64,000 bases of DNA, from positions 124,001 through 188,000 of the forward strand of contig NZ_PVZV01000012.1 of NCBI RefSeq assembly GCF_002995495.1. The letters run 5' to 3'. Positions 23,625-32,104 of the stretch are shown piece by piece. Made by a program: the position numbers and the translations under genes. The stretch is from Actinocorallia populi. GTDB taxonomy: Bacteria; Actinomycetota; Actinomycetes; Streptosporangiales; Streptosporangiaceae. Position 1 is the first letter of the stretch; the number at the start of each line of letters is the position of its first letter. The notes under the pieces were generated by a model, which worked only from the letters and a program-made list of their open reading frames with translations, was not told the origin of the DNA and made no database searches.

Positions 23625-24084
23625 TCCCTGAGATCAACGACTCGACGGAAAGCGGGGGAGATGCACGCGATACGGCCGGACATACGGGCGGAACCGAGAC
23701 GACGCACCTGGTGGAGACCGGGGCACCGTACGACCTCGTCGCGACCGGCCGCACCACCGGCAAGGTCGTCCGCACCGTCACCGACCCGGCCGATCACACC
23801 GGTCGGCCACGGCTGCGCGGGCTTCGTCGTCCGGGAGGCCGCCGACCGGATGCCCGAACGCGCGGCCTCTCTCGCCTTGCTCGACACCTGGGCGTTGCGG
23901 GGGAGGAGCCGCCCGGCTCGTTCACCGGACGTTACTGGAGCTTCCCGAGCAGTACCTCGCCCGACTCGGTGAACACGCCGACGCGGATGCGCAGCACCTC
24001 GCGCTGCCCGTCGGCGCGCTGGATCTCACCAGCCATCTGGAACCGGTCGCCGAATTGACGGCGGCCTTGACGAAAGAAGCGTGA
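23612..24084 (+). pseudogene. frameshifted gene remnant before the mycothiol-type enzyme
   Basis: Protein-like segments occur in three successive frames: YDLVATGRTTGKVVRTV, then GFVVREAADRMPERAASLA, then LPEQYLARLGEHADADAQHL and on to LTAALTKEA at a TGA that overlaps the next start (GTGA). This reads as one former gene with two frame disruptions. I cannot name its family. The promoter and overlap suggest it was the first gene of an operon with the next one. Sequencing error is an alternative. Confidence 0.45.
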
Positions 24085-24731
24085 ACATGCCACCCCGTAC
24101 CTCCACCATCGACGGAACGATCGCCGAGTACACGGCCTTCGCCGAACTGGTCGGCGCGCTGCCGCCCCACCAGTGGGAGGCCGCCACACGCTGCGAAGGC
24201 TGGCAGGTCCGCGACGTCGCCGGGCATGTGCTCGGCGGCGCCGAGGACGTCCTGGCCGGCCGCGTCGGTACCCGCACCGCCGACGAGCAGGCGGCGGCAT
24301 GCCGCGATCTCGCCCCCGAAACCGTGGCGCTCCGGTTGCGGGAGGCCGCGGCGAAGCTGCGTGCGCTGCTGGAGTCTCTGGACGAGAAGGCATGGTCGAG
24401 TCCCGGCCCGGTGCCCGGGTACGCCATTGGCGAGAGCGTCCTCAACCTCTGGCACGACACGTACATGCACGCCGACGACATCCGCGCCGTGCTCGGCGTC
24501 CCGTCCGAACGCGGCCCCGCCCTGGCGGCGACGGTGAGCTGGCTTCGTATCGTCCTCGAGCGGCGCGGCTGGGGGCCTGCCCGGCTGGTGCTGGACGGCC
24601 TGGACGCCTTCTCGATCGGCGAAGGCGGCCCCGAACTGCGCGGAGACCCCCTCGACTTCGTCCTGGCCGCGACCGGCCGAGCCGATCCCGTCGTCTTCGG
24701 AGCGGACCCGGGCATGAACATCTATGCCTGA
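24081..24731 (+). CDS. maleylpyruvate-isomerase-family (mycothiol-dependent, DinB-like) protein
   Basis: 216 residues. The family pattern is clear: EYTAFAELVGALPPHQWEAA followed by TRCEGWQVRDVAGHVLGG, then LNLWHDTYMHADDIRAVLG, which contributes the metal-binding histidines. Members use mycothiol or are uncharacterised DinB-like metalloproteins. GTG 24081 overlaps the stop of the upstream remnant; ATG 24087 is an alternative. The reaction catalysed here is unknown. Confidence 0.82.
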   Translation: MNMPPRTSTIDGTIAEYTAFAELVGALPPHQWEAATRCEGWQVRDVAGHVLGGAEDVLAGRVGTRTADEQAAACRDLAPETVALRLREAAAKLRALLESLDEKAWSSPGPVPGYAIGESVLNLWHDTYMHADDIRAVLGVPSERGPALAATVSWLRIVLERRGWGPARLVLDGLDAFSIGEGGPELRGDPLDFVLAATGRADPVVFGADPGMNIYA

Positions 24732-24904
24732 CCCGGGATCGCTCTGAAGAGGGCAGAAGCTCGACGTTCGCGGCCGCGGCGGATGTTCGAGATCCTGCAC
24801 ACCGGACGTCCTCGTCGGCTGATGCGAACGCCCGCCCCGGCGAAGGCGGAGGGGCCCGGGGCCTTCCGCCGCCCGATCCCTCTTACTGATCTACAACGTA
24901 AAGC

Positions 24905-24926
24905 CGCGTCCCCGTGGCGGGACGCG
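24905..24926. terminator. 8-bp hairpin between convergent genes
   Basis: CGCGTCCC at 24905-24912 pairs with GGGACGCG at 24919-24926 around a 6-base loop, 28 bases before the end of the minus-strand DUF5997 gene. Confidence 0.6.
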
Positions 24927-24953
24927 AAACCGCGCGGGGCCTCGCCCCTCGGA

Positions 24954-25337
24954 TCAGGACCCGGCGCGCTGCTGCTTGAGCCGCTGGGCCTCGTCGCGGA
25001 CCTCGGCCTGGGTCGCCTGCTCGCGCTTCAGCCACTCGGGCTTCGCGGCCCGCAGGGCCTCGATCTCGGCGGTGGTGAGGGGGCCCGTGACACCGCCGCG
25101 GGCCAGGCCCGAGACGGAGACGCGGAGCCTGGCCGCGACGACCTGCTTGGGGTGGGGGCCCTCGCGGCGCAGGTCGGCGAGCCAGGCGGGCGGATCGGCC
25201 TGGAGCGCGTTCAGCTCGTCCCGGGACACGGTGCCCTCCTGGAACTCGGCGGGTGCTGCCGACAGCAGGATCCCCAGCTTCTTGGCCGCGGTCGCGGGCT
25301 TCATGGTCTGCGGGGTCTTCGACTTGGACGTGCTCAT
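24954..25337 (-). CDS. DUF5997-family protein
   Basis: 127 residues, basic and helical: TMKPATAAKKLGILLSAAPA, FQEGTVSRDELNALQADPPA, WLADLRREGPHP. The composition and the KK/ATxAKKLGI start fit the actinobacterial DUF5997 family of unknown function. It is divergent by 55 bases from a LysR-substrate-domain protein, an arrangement conserved across actinomycetes, so the two probably work together. Confidence 0.8.
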   Translation of the reverse strand: MSTSKSKTPQTMKPATAAKKLGILLSAAPAEFQEGTVSRDELNALQADPPAWLADLRREGPHPKQVVAARLRVSVSGLARGGVTGPLTTAEIEALRAAKPEWLKREQATQAEVRDEAQRLKQQRAGS

Positions 25338-25392
25338 GAGGTCAAGGGTAGCCAGTGTGAAAGGGCCGTCCGACCGCCGCTAGGCTGGGGAG

Positions 25393-26052
25393 GTGACCGA
25401 GTTCCGGCTGGCCTACGCGCCGGGGGTGACGCCCGCGAAATGGGCGGGAGTCTGGGCCGAGCGGGTGCGTGAGGTGCCTCTCCGGCTGATCCAGGTGCCC
25501 GCCGCCGAGGCCGCCCCCCTCCTGCGGGACGGCGGCGCGGAAGCGGCGTTCGTGCGCCTGCCCGTCGACCGCGAGTCCCTGCACGTGATCCCGCTCTATG
25601 TGGAGACGACCGTCGTCGTGGTGCCGAAGGAGCACGCGGTGGCCGCGGTCGACGAGCTGGAGCTCGCCGATCTCGCCGACGAGGACGTCTTCGAACCGCT
25701 CGACGACGTCCTGGAGTGGGCCGACCGCCCCGGACGGCCCGCCTTCACCCGCCCCGAGAGCACAGCGGACGCGATCGAACTGGTGGCATCGGAGGCCGGC
25801 GTACTGCTGCTCCCGCAGTCACTGGCCCGCCTCCACCACCGCAAGGACCTCACCTACCGGCCCGTGACGGACGCCCCGCAGTCCCAGATCGGCCTGGCCT
25901 GGCTCGAGGACGCGACGACCGATCTCATGGAGGAACTGATCGGCATCGTCCGCGGCCGCACCCCCAACAGCTCCCGCGGCCGAGCCCCTGAGCGGCGCAC
26001 CCCCAGACCAGCCGCGAAGAAGCGCCCCGCCCCCAGGCACCGGCGGCGCTGA
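25393..26052 (+). CDS. LysR-type substrate-binding domain protein without DNA-binding domain
   Basis: 219 residues. The protein begins at the first strand of a periplasmic-binding-like fold (FRLAYAPGVTPAKWAGVWAE) and has LIQVP...AAFVRLP, VVVVPKEHAVAAVDELELAD and AGVLLLPQSLARLHHRKDL as in LysR effector domains. No helix-turn-helix precedes it. The last 30 residues are strongly basic and could bind nucleic acid. It pairs with the divergent DUF5997 gene. A ligand-sensing role is inference. Confidence 0.82.
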   Translation: MTEFRLAYAPGVTPAKWAGVWAERVREVPLRLIQVPAAEAAPLLRDGGAEAAFVRLPVDRESLHVIPLYVETTVVVVPKEHAVAAVDELELADLADEDVFEPLDDVLEWADRPGRPAFTRPESTADAIELVASEAGVLLLPQSLARLHHRKDLTYRPVTDAPQSQIGLAWLEDATTDLMEELIGIVRGRTPNSSRGRAPERRTPRPAAKKRPAPRHRRR

Positions 26053-26062
26053 GCCGCTCCGG

Positions 26063-26100
26063 GCCGCCCGGCGTCGGTCCGGACGTCCGGGCCGGGCGGC
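26063..26100. terminator. 10-bp hairpin between convergent genes
   Basis: GCCGCCCGGC at 26063-26072 pairs with GCCGGGCGGC at 26091-26100; the loop itself can fold (TCCGGACGTCCGG). Confidence 0.7.
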
Positions 26101-26110
26101 GAGGCGGAGA

Positions 26111-27397
26111 TCAGCGTCCGACGGCCAGGTAGGTGAATCCCGACCCGGTGAGCTTCTCGCGGTCCAGGGCGTTGCGGCCGTCGAAGACGACGGGGCGGGC
26201 CATCACCCGCAGGGCGCCGTCCCAGTCGACGTCCTGGAGCTGGGGCCATTCGGTCACCACGATCGCCGCGTCGGCTCCTTCCATGGCCTGGAGGGGGCTG
26301 TCGCACCGGGTCGCTGCCGTCCAGGGTTCGACTGAGGAGAGGTCGGGGGCGAGCGGGTCCCAGCAGCGGATGCGGGCACCTTCGGCCAGCAGCCGGGAGG
26401 CCACCACGATGCTGGGGGCCTCGCGCATGTCATCGGTGCCCGGTTTGAACGTCAGCCCCAGCAGCGCGACGGTGCGGCCGCGCAGGTCGCCGAGCAGGTC
26501 CTTGAGGCGGACGACCGGCATCCTCTGCTGCAGGGCGTTCACCTCGATCACCGAGGACAGCAGCTGGAAGTGGTAGCCGCTGCCGTCCGCCATCGCCTTC
26601 AGCGCCCGGGTGTCCTTGGGGAAGCAGCTGCCGCCGTAGCCGATGCCGGCGCCCAGGAAGTGCGTGCCGAGCCGGTGGTCGAGCCCGACCGCGCGCATCA
26701 CGTCGACGACGTCCGCGCCGACCTCCCCGCACAGGTTGGCGATCTCGTTCGCGAAACTGATCTTCGTGGCGAGCAGGGCGTTCGCGGCGAGTTTCACCAT
26801 CTCCGCGGACTCCACGTCCATCCGCACGACCGGCCCGTTGACGCCCTCGTGCAGTTCGGCCACCAGGTCGGCGGTGGCCTCCTCCCACGCGCCCACCACC
26901 ACCCGGTCGGGGTTGAGGAAGTCGGAGACCGCGCGGCCTTCGGCGGTGAACTCCGGGTTGGAGGCATAACCGACCTGCTCCAGGCCGGCCTCGTCCAGCG
27001 CGTACCGGATCCGCGCGCCCGTGCCGACCGGCACCGTGCTCTTGACCACCAGCGCCTTCAGATGGGCCGCGTCCTTCAGGGACTCCACGACCGCCCAGAC
27101 CCGTGAGAGGTCGGCGTCCCCGGAAGCGGTGGGCGGCGTGTCGACGGCGATGATCGCCACCTGGGCGTCGCGCACGGCCTCGTCCGCGTCCAGGGTGAAG
27201 GTCAGGCGCGGCCGGTTGCGGGCGATGAGCTCGGCCAGGCCGGGCTCGTAGATGGGGATCTCGCCGGCCTCCAGACGGGCGATCCGCTCGGGCTGGATGT
27301 CCCTCACCACCACGCGGTGGCCCAGATCGGCCAGGCACGCGCCGGTCACCAGTCCGATGTACCCGGCGCCGAACACCGCGACGTTCCGCTGAGTCAT
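26111..27397 (-). CDS. UDP-glucose/GDP-mannose dehydrogenase family protein
   Basis: 428 residues, full length for the family. NAD-binding GAGYIG (10-15), KSTVPVGTG, the catalytic segment GGSCFPKD with Cys258, and LGLTFKPGTDDMREAP are all intact. The enzyme oxidises a nucleotide-activated hexose to the uronate in two NAD+ steps, supplying precursors for cell-surface or capsule polymers. UDP-glucose is the likeliest substrate. ATG 27397 is used; ATG 27406 adds three residues. No glycosyltransferases lie nearby. Confidence 0.92.
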   Translation of the reverse strand: MTQRNVAVFGAGYIGLVTGACLADLGHRVVVRDIQPERIARLEAGEIPIYEPGLAELIARNRPRLTFTLDADEAVRDAQVAIIAVDTPPTASGDADLSRVWAVVESLKDAAHLKALVVKSTVPVGTGARIRYALDEAGLEQVGYASNPEFTAEGRAVSDFLNPDRVVVGAWEEATADLVAELHEGVNGPVVRMDVESAEMVKLAANALLATKISFANEIANLCGEVGADVVDVMRAVGLDHRLGTHFLGAGIGYGGSCFPKDTRALKAMADGSGYHFQLLSSVIEVNALQQRMPVVRLKDLLGDLRGRTVALLGLTFKPGTDDMREAPSIVVASRLLAEGARIRCWDPLAPDLSSVEPWTAATRCDSPLQAMEGADAAIVVTEWPQLQDVDWDGALRVMARPVVFDGRNALDREKLTGSGFTYLAVGR

Positions 27398-27564
27398 GGG
27401 TCTCATTCTCTCGGATCGATGGAAAACCCCGCTGAGCGGCGAGGTACTGAAACCCCAACTTAAGACGATTGATCGGTCATTTGGTCACATTGCACGTCTT
27501 GCCGAGGAACCGTTGCCGAACCGACGAGGGAAGAGCGGTGGCGACTGGTTTCCTACGCGGTCTC

Positions 27565-27610
27565 GCGGGTCCTCCGTCCCGAGCCGCGTGCTTCGGGACG
27601 GAGGACCCGC
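27565..27610 (-). terminator. 18-bp perfect hairpin after the DHA2 exporter gene
   Basis: GCGGGTCCTCCGTCCCGA at 27565-27582 is exactly complementary to 27593-27610 with a 10-base loop, directly after the exporter stop at 27620. Confidence 0.85.
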
Positions 27611-27619
27611 CTTCGCGTT

Positions 27620-29263
27620 CTAGCTGTCTCGGGTCGCCGGCGTCTCGGTGCCGGTCTTCGTGACGGCACCGGCGAGCGGAGCAGGGGCGCCGGCCGTGCC
27701 GCCGCTCTCCTCGGCGAGCCGCTCCATGCCGCTGGTGGTCTTCAGCGGCTTCTCCTTGATGAACGGGACGACGATCAGGGCGAGCAGCGCGAAAGGCGTG
27801 GCGACGAGGAAGAGGTCGGCGGTGGCCACCCCGTAGGCGTGCTCCACGATGACCCGCATCGGCTCGGGCAGCGTCGTCATGTCCGGGACGCCGTGGCCTG
27901 CGGCCTGGCCGGTGCCCGCCGGGACGCCCGACTCCTCCAGGCTCTTGGTGATCTCGGCCGCGACGCGGTTGGCCAGGATCGCGCCGAGCACGCTGGTGCC
28001 GATGGTGCCGCCCATGCTGCGGAAGAAGGACAGCACGGAGGTCGCGGCGCCCAGTTCGGCAGCGGGGACGTCGTTCTGCGCGGCCAGTACCAGGTTCTGC
28101 ATCAGCAGGCCGACGCCGACGCCGAGCACCGCCATGTAGACGCTGAGCACCCAGAAGTGCGTGTCGGCACCGATCGTGGACAGCAGGCCGAGGCCCACGG
28201 TCATGAGGGCGGCTCCCGCCACGAGGTAGATCTTCCACTTGCCGGTCTTGCTGATGAGCTGCCCGGCGACCGTGGAGGAGACCAGCAGGCCCATGATCAT
28301 CGGCAGGCTCATCAGGCCCGCGACCGTCGCGGACTTGCCCAGCGAGATCTGGAAGTACTGCGAGAGGAAGACGGTGCCGCCGAACATGGCCACACCGACC
28401 AGCAGGCTCGCGATGGTCGTCAGCGTCACGGTGCGGTTGCGGAAGATGTCCAGCGGGATGATCGGCTCGGCGACCCGCGACTCGACGTACACGGCGGCGG
28501 CCAGCAGCACGACGCCACCGCCGGTCAGGGCCGCGGTCTGCCAGGAGAGCCAGTCGAACTGGTTGCCGGCCAGCGACACCCAGATGAGCAGCGCGCAGAC
28601 ACCCGCGACGATCAGGAAGGCGCCCAGGTAGTCGATCTTCACTTCGCGGCGGACGGTGGGCAGCTTCAGCGTGCGCTGCAGCAGCACGATGGCCAGCAGC
28701 GCGAACGGGACGCCGATGAAGAAGCACCAGCGCCAGCCGAGCCACGAGGTGTCCACCATGAGGCCGCCGATCAGCGGCCCGGCCACGGTGCCGACGGCGA
28801 AGACGGCGCCGAAGATGCCGGCGTACTTGCCCAGCCGGCGAGGCGGGATGATCGCCGCCATCACGACCTGGGCGAGGGCGGTGAGACCGCCGGCGCCGAT
28901 GCCCTGCACCACCCGGCTGAAGATGAGCAGCCCCACCTCGTGGGAGAAGCCCGCCAGCAGCGAGCCGATCACGAACATGCCCAGGGAGAGCTGGAGCAGC
29001 AGCTTCTGGTTGTACAGGTCCGCCAGCTTGCCCCACAGCGGCACCGTCGCCGTCATGGCCAGCAGTTCGGCGGTGACGACCCAGGTGTAGGAGGACTGCC
29101 CGGCCCCCAGGTCGGCGATGATCCGGGGCAGCGCGTTGGCGACCACGGTACCGGCCAGGATGGCGACGAACATGCCCGCCATCAGCCCGGACATGGCCTG
29201 GAGTATCTGTCGTTCGGACATGGGGGCGGGTGACGCCTGCTCGGGCGCCGTTGATGTGTTCAC
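27620..29263 (-). CDS. DHA2-family (14-helix) MFS drug exporter, EmrB/QacA type
   Basis: 547 residues with about 14 hydrophobic helices. Motif A is VTAELLAMTATVPLWGKLAD then LYNQKLLL, and motif C is near GIGAGGLTALAQVVMA and GTVAGPLIGGLM. The family exports hydrophobic compounds against the proton gradient. It lies 93 bases after a TetR gene on the same strand, so it is probably that repressor's operon partner. The start is GTG 29263. Confidence 0.92.
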   Translation of the reverse strand: MNTSTAPEQASPAPMSERQILQAMSGLMAGMFVAILAGTVVANALPRIIADLGAGQSSYTWVVTAELLAMTATVPLWGKLADLYNQKLLLQLSLGMFVIGSLLAGFSHEVGLLIFSRVVQGIGAGGLTALAQVVMAAIIPPRRLGKYAGIFGAVFAVGTVAGPLIGGLMVDTSWLGWRWCFFIGVPFALLAIVLLQRTLKLPTVRREVKIDYLGAFLIVAGVCALLIWVSLAGNQFDWLSWQTAALTGGGVVLLAAAVYVESRVAEPIIPLDIFRNRTVTLTTIASLLVGVAMFGGTVFLSQYFQISLGKSATVAGLMSLPMIMGLLVSSTVAGQLISKTGKWKIYLVAGAALMTVGLGLLSTIGADTHFWVLSVYMAVLGVGVGLLMQNLVLAAQNDVPAAELGAATSVLSFFRSMGGTIGTSVLGAILANRVAAEITKSLEESGVPAGTGQAAGHGVPDMTTLPEPMRVIVEHAYGVATADLFLVATPFALLALIVVPFIKEKPLKTTSGMERLAEESGGTAGAPAPLAGAVTKTGTETPATRDS

Positions 29264-29356
29264 TGCATATCTCTCAAGGGTTCTAGGGGTTTTCAGGCAC
29301 GCGCGGGCGCCTTGGAGCGTGACACACGACGGCGTGCGGGATGGGCGGTGCTTCTT

Positions 29357-30034
29357 TCAGCGCCGCCCGACGTCTTCGGACGGCACGGGCAGCCCGGCGG
29401 CCAGCTGCGCGAACACTTCACGGAAGACGTCCGTGAAGACGAGTTCGTGCTGCCGCGCGCACCAGTACTCGACGGCGACCCGGACGGCCGTCGCCCCGAC
29501 GGCCGCCAGCAACCGCGGATACAGGTCGAGCGCCGGGAACCGCCGCCCGTCCTCTTCCCCGGAGGTCTCCGCACGGCCGCCGGGACGCGGGCCGATGCGT
29601 TCGGCGAGCGTATCGGCCAGCTCGATCTCGTCGGCGATGTGGACGCAGAGACCGCGTACGAGCAGGTGCGGAGACCTGCGCAGCACCTCGGCGTGGAGGC
29701 TCCACAGTTCGTGCTGCTGCTCGACCTCCGCCAGCTCCGCGGCCAGGGCCTCGCGCAGGGCCTCCAGGGGGGAGAGCCCGGACGGCGCTTCGAGCACGGC
29801 CCTCCGGATCCTGGTGCCCGACTCCGCACCGATCATGACGAAGGCGTCGTCACGGGTGTCGAAGTAGTTGAAGAAGGTGCGAGGGGAGACGCCCGCCGCC
29901 TCGCTGATCGCTTCGACGGTGACGTTCTCCGCACCATGCTCCGCCGCCAGCCGCACCGCGGCGTCCACGAGAGCGGCACGCGTGGCCCGCTTCTTGCGTT
30001 CCCGCAGACCGCCCTCGGCGGCATCCTTCTCCAT
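29357..30034 (-). CDS. TetR-family repressor of the adjacent exporter
   Basis: 225 residues. DNA-binding domain: LRERKKRATRAALVDAAVRL, VTVEAISEAAGVSPRTFFNY, FDTRDDAFV. Longer starts (30046, 30055) fall inside the TTGCAT-CGT-ATGCAA palindrome, so ATG 30034 is preferred. The palindrome just upstream implies autoregulation, and the downstream DHA2 gene would follow the same control. Confidence 0.88.
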   Translation of the reverse strand: MEKDAAEGGLRERKKRATRAALVDAAVRLAAEHGAENVTVEAISEAAGVSPRTFFNYFDTRDDAFVMIGAESGTRIRRAVLEAPSGLSPLEALREALAAELAEVEQQHELWSLHAEVLRRSPHLLVRGLCVHIADEIELADTLAERIGPRPGGRAETSGEEDGRRFPALDLYPRLLAAVGATAVRVAVEYWCARQHELVFTDVFREVFAQLAAGLPVPSEDVGRR

Positions 30035-30040
30035 CACGCG

Positions 30041-30055
30041 TTGCATCGTATGCAA
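30041..30055. promoter_or_regulatory. TetR-type operator (TTGCAT-CGT-ATGCAA)
   Basis: A perfect 6-bp inverted repeat with a 3-base spacer sits right before the TetR start at 30034. A partial second half-site (TGCAAAAATT) follows at about 30068. Confidence 0.65.
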
Positions 30056-30180
30056 AAATGCGGTGTCTGCAAAAATTTAAACTCCCGCAGGCCCCACCAT
30101 GATCTCCATCGCGGTGAGGGCGGCGGCGACTTCACACCGGTTGTGGGCACCGGGTCCACGGCGACCCGGACGGGTTCGCC

Positions 30181-31047
30181 TCAGTGGTACGTGGCTTCCT
30201 GGACGCCTTCGCGAACGTTCCTCTTCGTTCGGGACGTGCCGATGCGTTCGGCCAGGCGTTGGAAGGCGGCGGCGGTCGGGCCGGCGGGCTCGGCCTGGTA
30301 GACGATGAGTTGCTGGTGGGGTGCGCCGTTGACGGTGAGGGCCGAGAACTGGATGTGCAGGTCGCCCACGTGCGGGTGCCGCAGGTGCTTGACCTCGTGG
30401 GTCTTGGGCTTCACGTCGTGGCGGCTCCACAGGTCGGCGAACTCGGGGCTCCGTGAGGACAGGTCGGCCACCACTTCGGCGATCCGCGTGCTTTCCGGAT
30501 CATGGCCGTAGGCGGCGCGCAGCTCCGCCACGCACGAGTGCGCGGTGCGCTCCCATTCCCGGTAGAACTCACGGCCCGCCGGATCGCAGAACACCATGCG
30601 CACGAGGTTGTCGGCGGGGGAGAAGGGCTCGTGCAGGGCGTCGGCCATCGCGTTGCCCGCCAGGATGTCCAGCGCGGGCCCCAGTACGAAGGCCGGGGAG
30701 TGGGTGAATCCGTCCATCAGCTGCAGCAGCTGCGGGCCGACCCGGTCCCGGGCGGGCCGTCCGAGGCGCGGTTCTGACCGGGCCAGGCGGCGCAGGTGGT
30801 CGGCGGCTGCTTCGTCCAGCAGCAGCGCCCGCGCCACCGCCTCGATCACCTGAGGCGACGGGCTGGACTCCCGGCCCTGCTCCAGGCGGATGTAGTAGTC
30901 GCTGCTCATCCCCGCCAGCATCGCGACCTCTTCCCGCCGCAGCCCCTTCACCCGGCGGCGCCCGTGTTCCGGCAGGCCGACGTCCGGTGGCTTCAGGCCC
31001 TCACGGCGTGCTCTGAGGAACTCCCCCAGCGGCGTACTGCTACTCAT
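30181..31047 (-). CDS. XRE-family regulator with MmyB-like domain
   Basis: 288 residues. HTH: LRREEVAMLAGMSSDYYIRL then EQGRESSPS. MmyB-like domain: RVGPQLLQLMDGFTHSPAFV, LVRMVFCDPAGREFYREWE, and QLIVYQAEPAGPTAAAF. ATG 31047 has AGG at a fair distance; ATG 31056 is an alternative. It is head-to-head with a paralogue at 31155, separated by 107 AT-rich bases, so they may cross-regulate. Confidence 0.88.
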   Translation of the reverse strand: MSSSTPLGEFLRARREGLKPPDVGLPEHGRRRVKGLRREEVAMLAGMSSDYYIRLEQGRESSPSPQVIEAVARALLLDEAAADHLRRLARSEPRLGRPARDRVGPQLLQLMDGFTHSPAFVLGPALDILAGNAMADALHEPFSPADNLVRMVFCDPAGREFYREWERTAHSCVAELRAAYGHDPESTRIAEVVADLSSRSPEFADLWSRHDVKPKTHEVKHLRHPHVGDLHIQFSALTVNGAPHQQLIVYQAEPAGPTAAAFQRLAERIGTSRTKRNVREGVQEATYH

Positions 31048-31154
31048 CTGCCTCATTATTAAATAGGGAAGTTCAAAACGGGCAATTCATCCAGGGGGTA
31101 ATACACCCACCCTGGACGCCCTGGCGGCGGCCCTCACCGCTTTAGCCTCCAGAC

Positions 31155-31994
31155 GTGGACAGCGGCGACTTCTCCCTCGGAGGCTTCCTGCGCCGGCACC
31201 GGGACCTGCTCCGGCCCGACCGGCGGCCGGACGCGCGGCGCCGGGTGCCCGGCGCGCGCCGCGACGAGATCGCCAGGGCGGCGGGCATCAGCACCGGCCA
31301 CTACGCCCGCCTGGAGCAGGACCGCGCCGCGCGGCCGTCCTGGCAGACCGTCGCGGCGCTGGCCCGTGCCCTGCATCTGGACGACGAGGCCACCGCGCAG
31401 CTGTACCGCCTGGCCCGCCCGGCCGCCCACCGCAGCCGCCCCGCCCGCCGGGAACGGGTCTCGCCGGAGGTCCGGCGGCTCATGGACGGCTGGAACGGCG
31501 TCGCCGCGATCGTCGTCGACACCGCCCAGGACGTGCTGGCCCGCAACGCGCCGGCCTCCGTCCTGCACGGGCGCTTCACCCGCGACGGCAACGTGCCGCA
31601 CATGGTCTTCCTCGACCCGGCCGCGGCCGAGCACTTCGGCGACTGGAACAGGACGGCCGCCGACGTGGTGGCCGACCTGCGCCGGGCGGTACGCGAGGCG
31701 CCCGACGACCCCCGCCTGACCACCCTGGTGGGCGAGCTGTCGATCCACAGCGCCCCGTTCCGCCGTCTGTGGGCGGCCCGGGAGACGACCACGATCGCCC
31801 GCCGCCGTCTGCGCCTGTTCCATCCCGAGGTCGGGGAACTCCACCTCACCACCGAGGTCTTCGCCATCGCCCGCGCGGCGGGCCAGCGGCTCGTCACCTA
31901 CCAGGCCGAGCCCGGCTCCGCCTCCGCCGACGCCCTGGTCCTCCTCGGCACGCTCGCCGCCCGGACCGGCATCACGCCCGGCGCCGAAGCCTAG
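31155..31994 (+). CDS. XRE-family regulator with MmyB-like domain (paralogue of the divergent gene)
   Basis: 279 residues. The DNA-binding part is ARRDEIARAAGISTGHYARL then EQDRAARPS; the usual LRREEVA is altered to ARRDEIA. The ligand domain parallels the divergent gene (RVSPEVRRLMDGWNGVAAIV, HMVFLDPAAAEHFGDWNRTA, RLVTYQAEPGSASADALVLL). It starts with GTG. An amidohydrolase gene follows after 110 bases and could be its target. Confidence 0.88.
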   Translation: MDSGDFSLGGFLRRHRDLLRPDRRPDARRRVPGARRDEIARAAGISTGHYARLEQDRAARPSWQTVAALARALHLDDEATAQLYRLARPAAHRSRPARRERVSPEVRRLMDGWNGVAAIVVDTAQDVLARNAPASVLHGRFTRDGNVPHMVFLDPAAAEHFGDWNRTAADVVADLRRAVREAPDDPRLTTLVGELSIHSAPFRRLWAARETTTIARRRLRLFHPEVGELHLTTEVFAIARAAGQRLVTYQAEPGSASADALVLLGTLAARTGITPGAEA

Positions 31995-32104
31995 GTGCCG
32001 CACTCCCAGGAAACCGGCGGCCTTCCTGCCCCGGGCCGCTTCTCGCAGACTCATCACCACCGGCGGGAACAGCCCGCCGGAACCTTCCACGAAAGAACAC
32101 CTCC

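Noticed and set aside
27839-29233. Long plus-strand open frame opposite the DHA2 exporter
   Set aside because: Gln/His/Asp/Arg-rich antisense of hydrophobic helices; no ribosome site.
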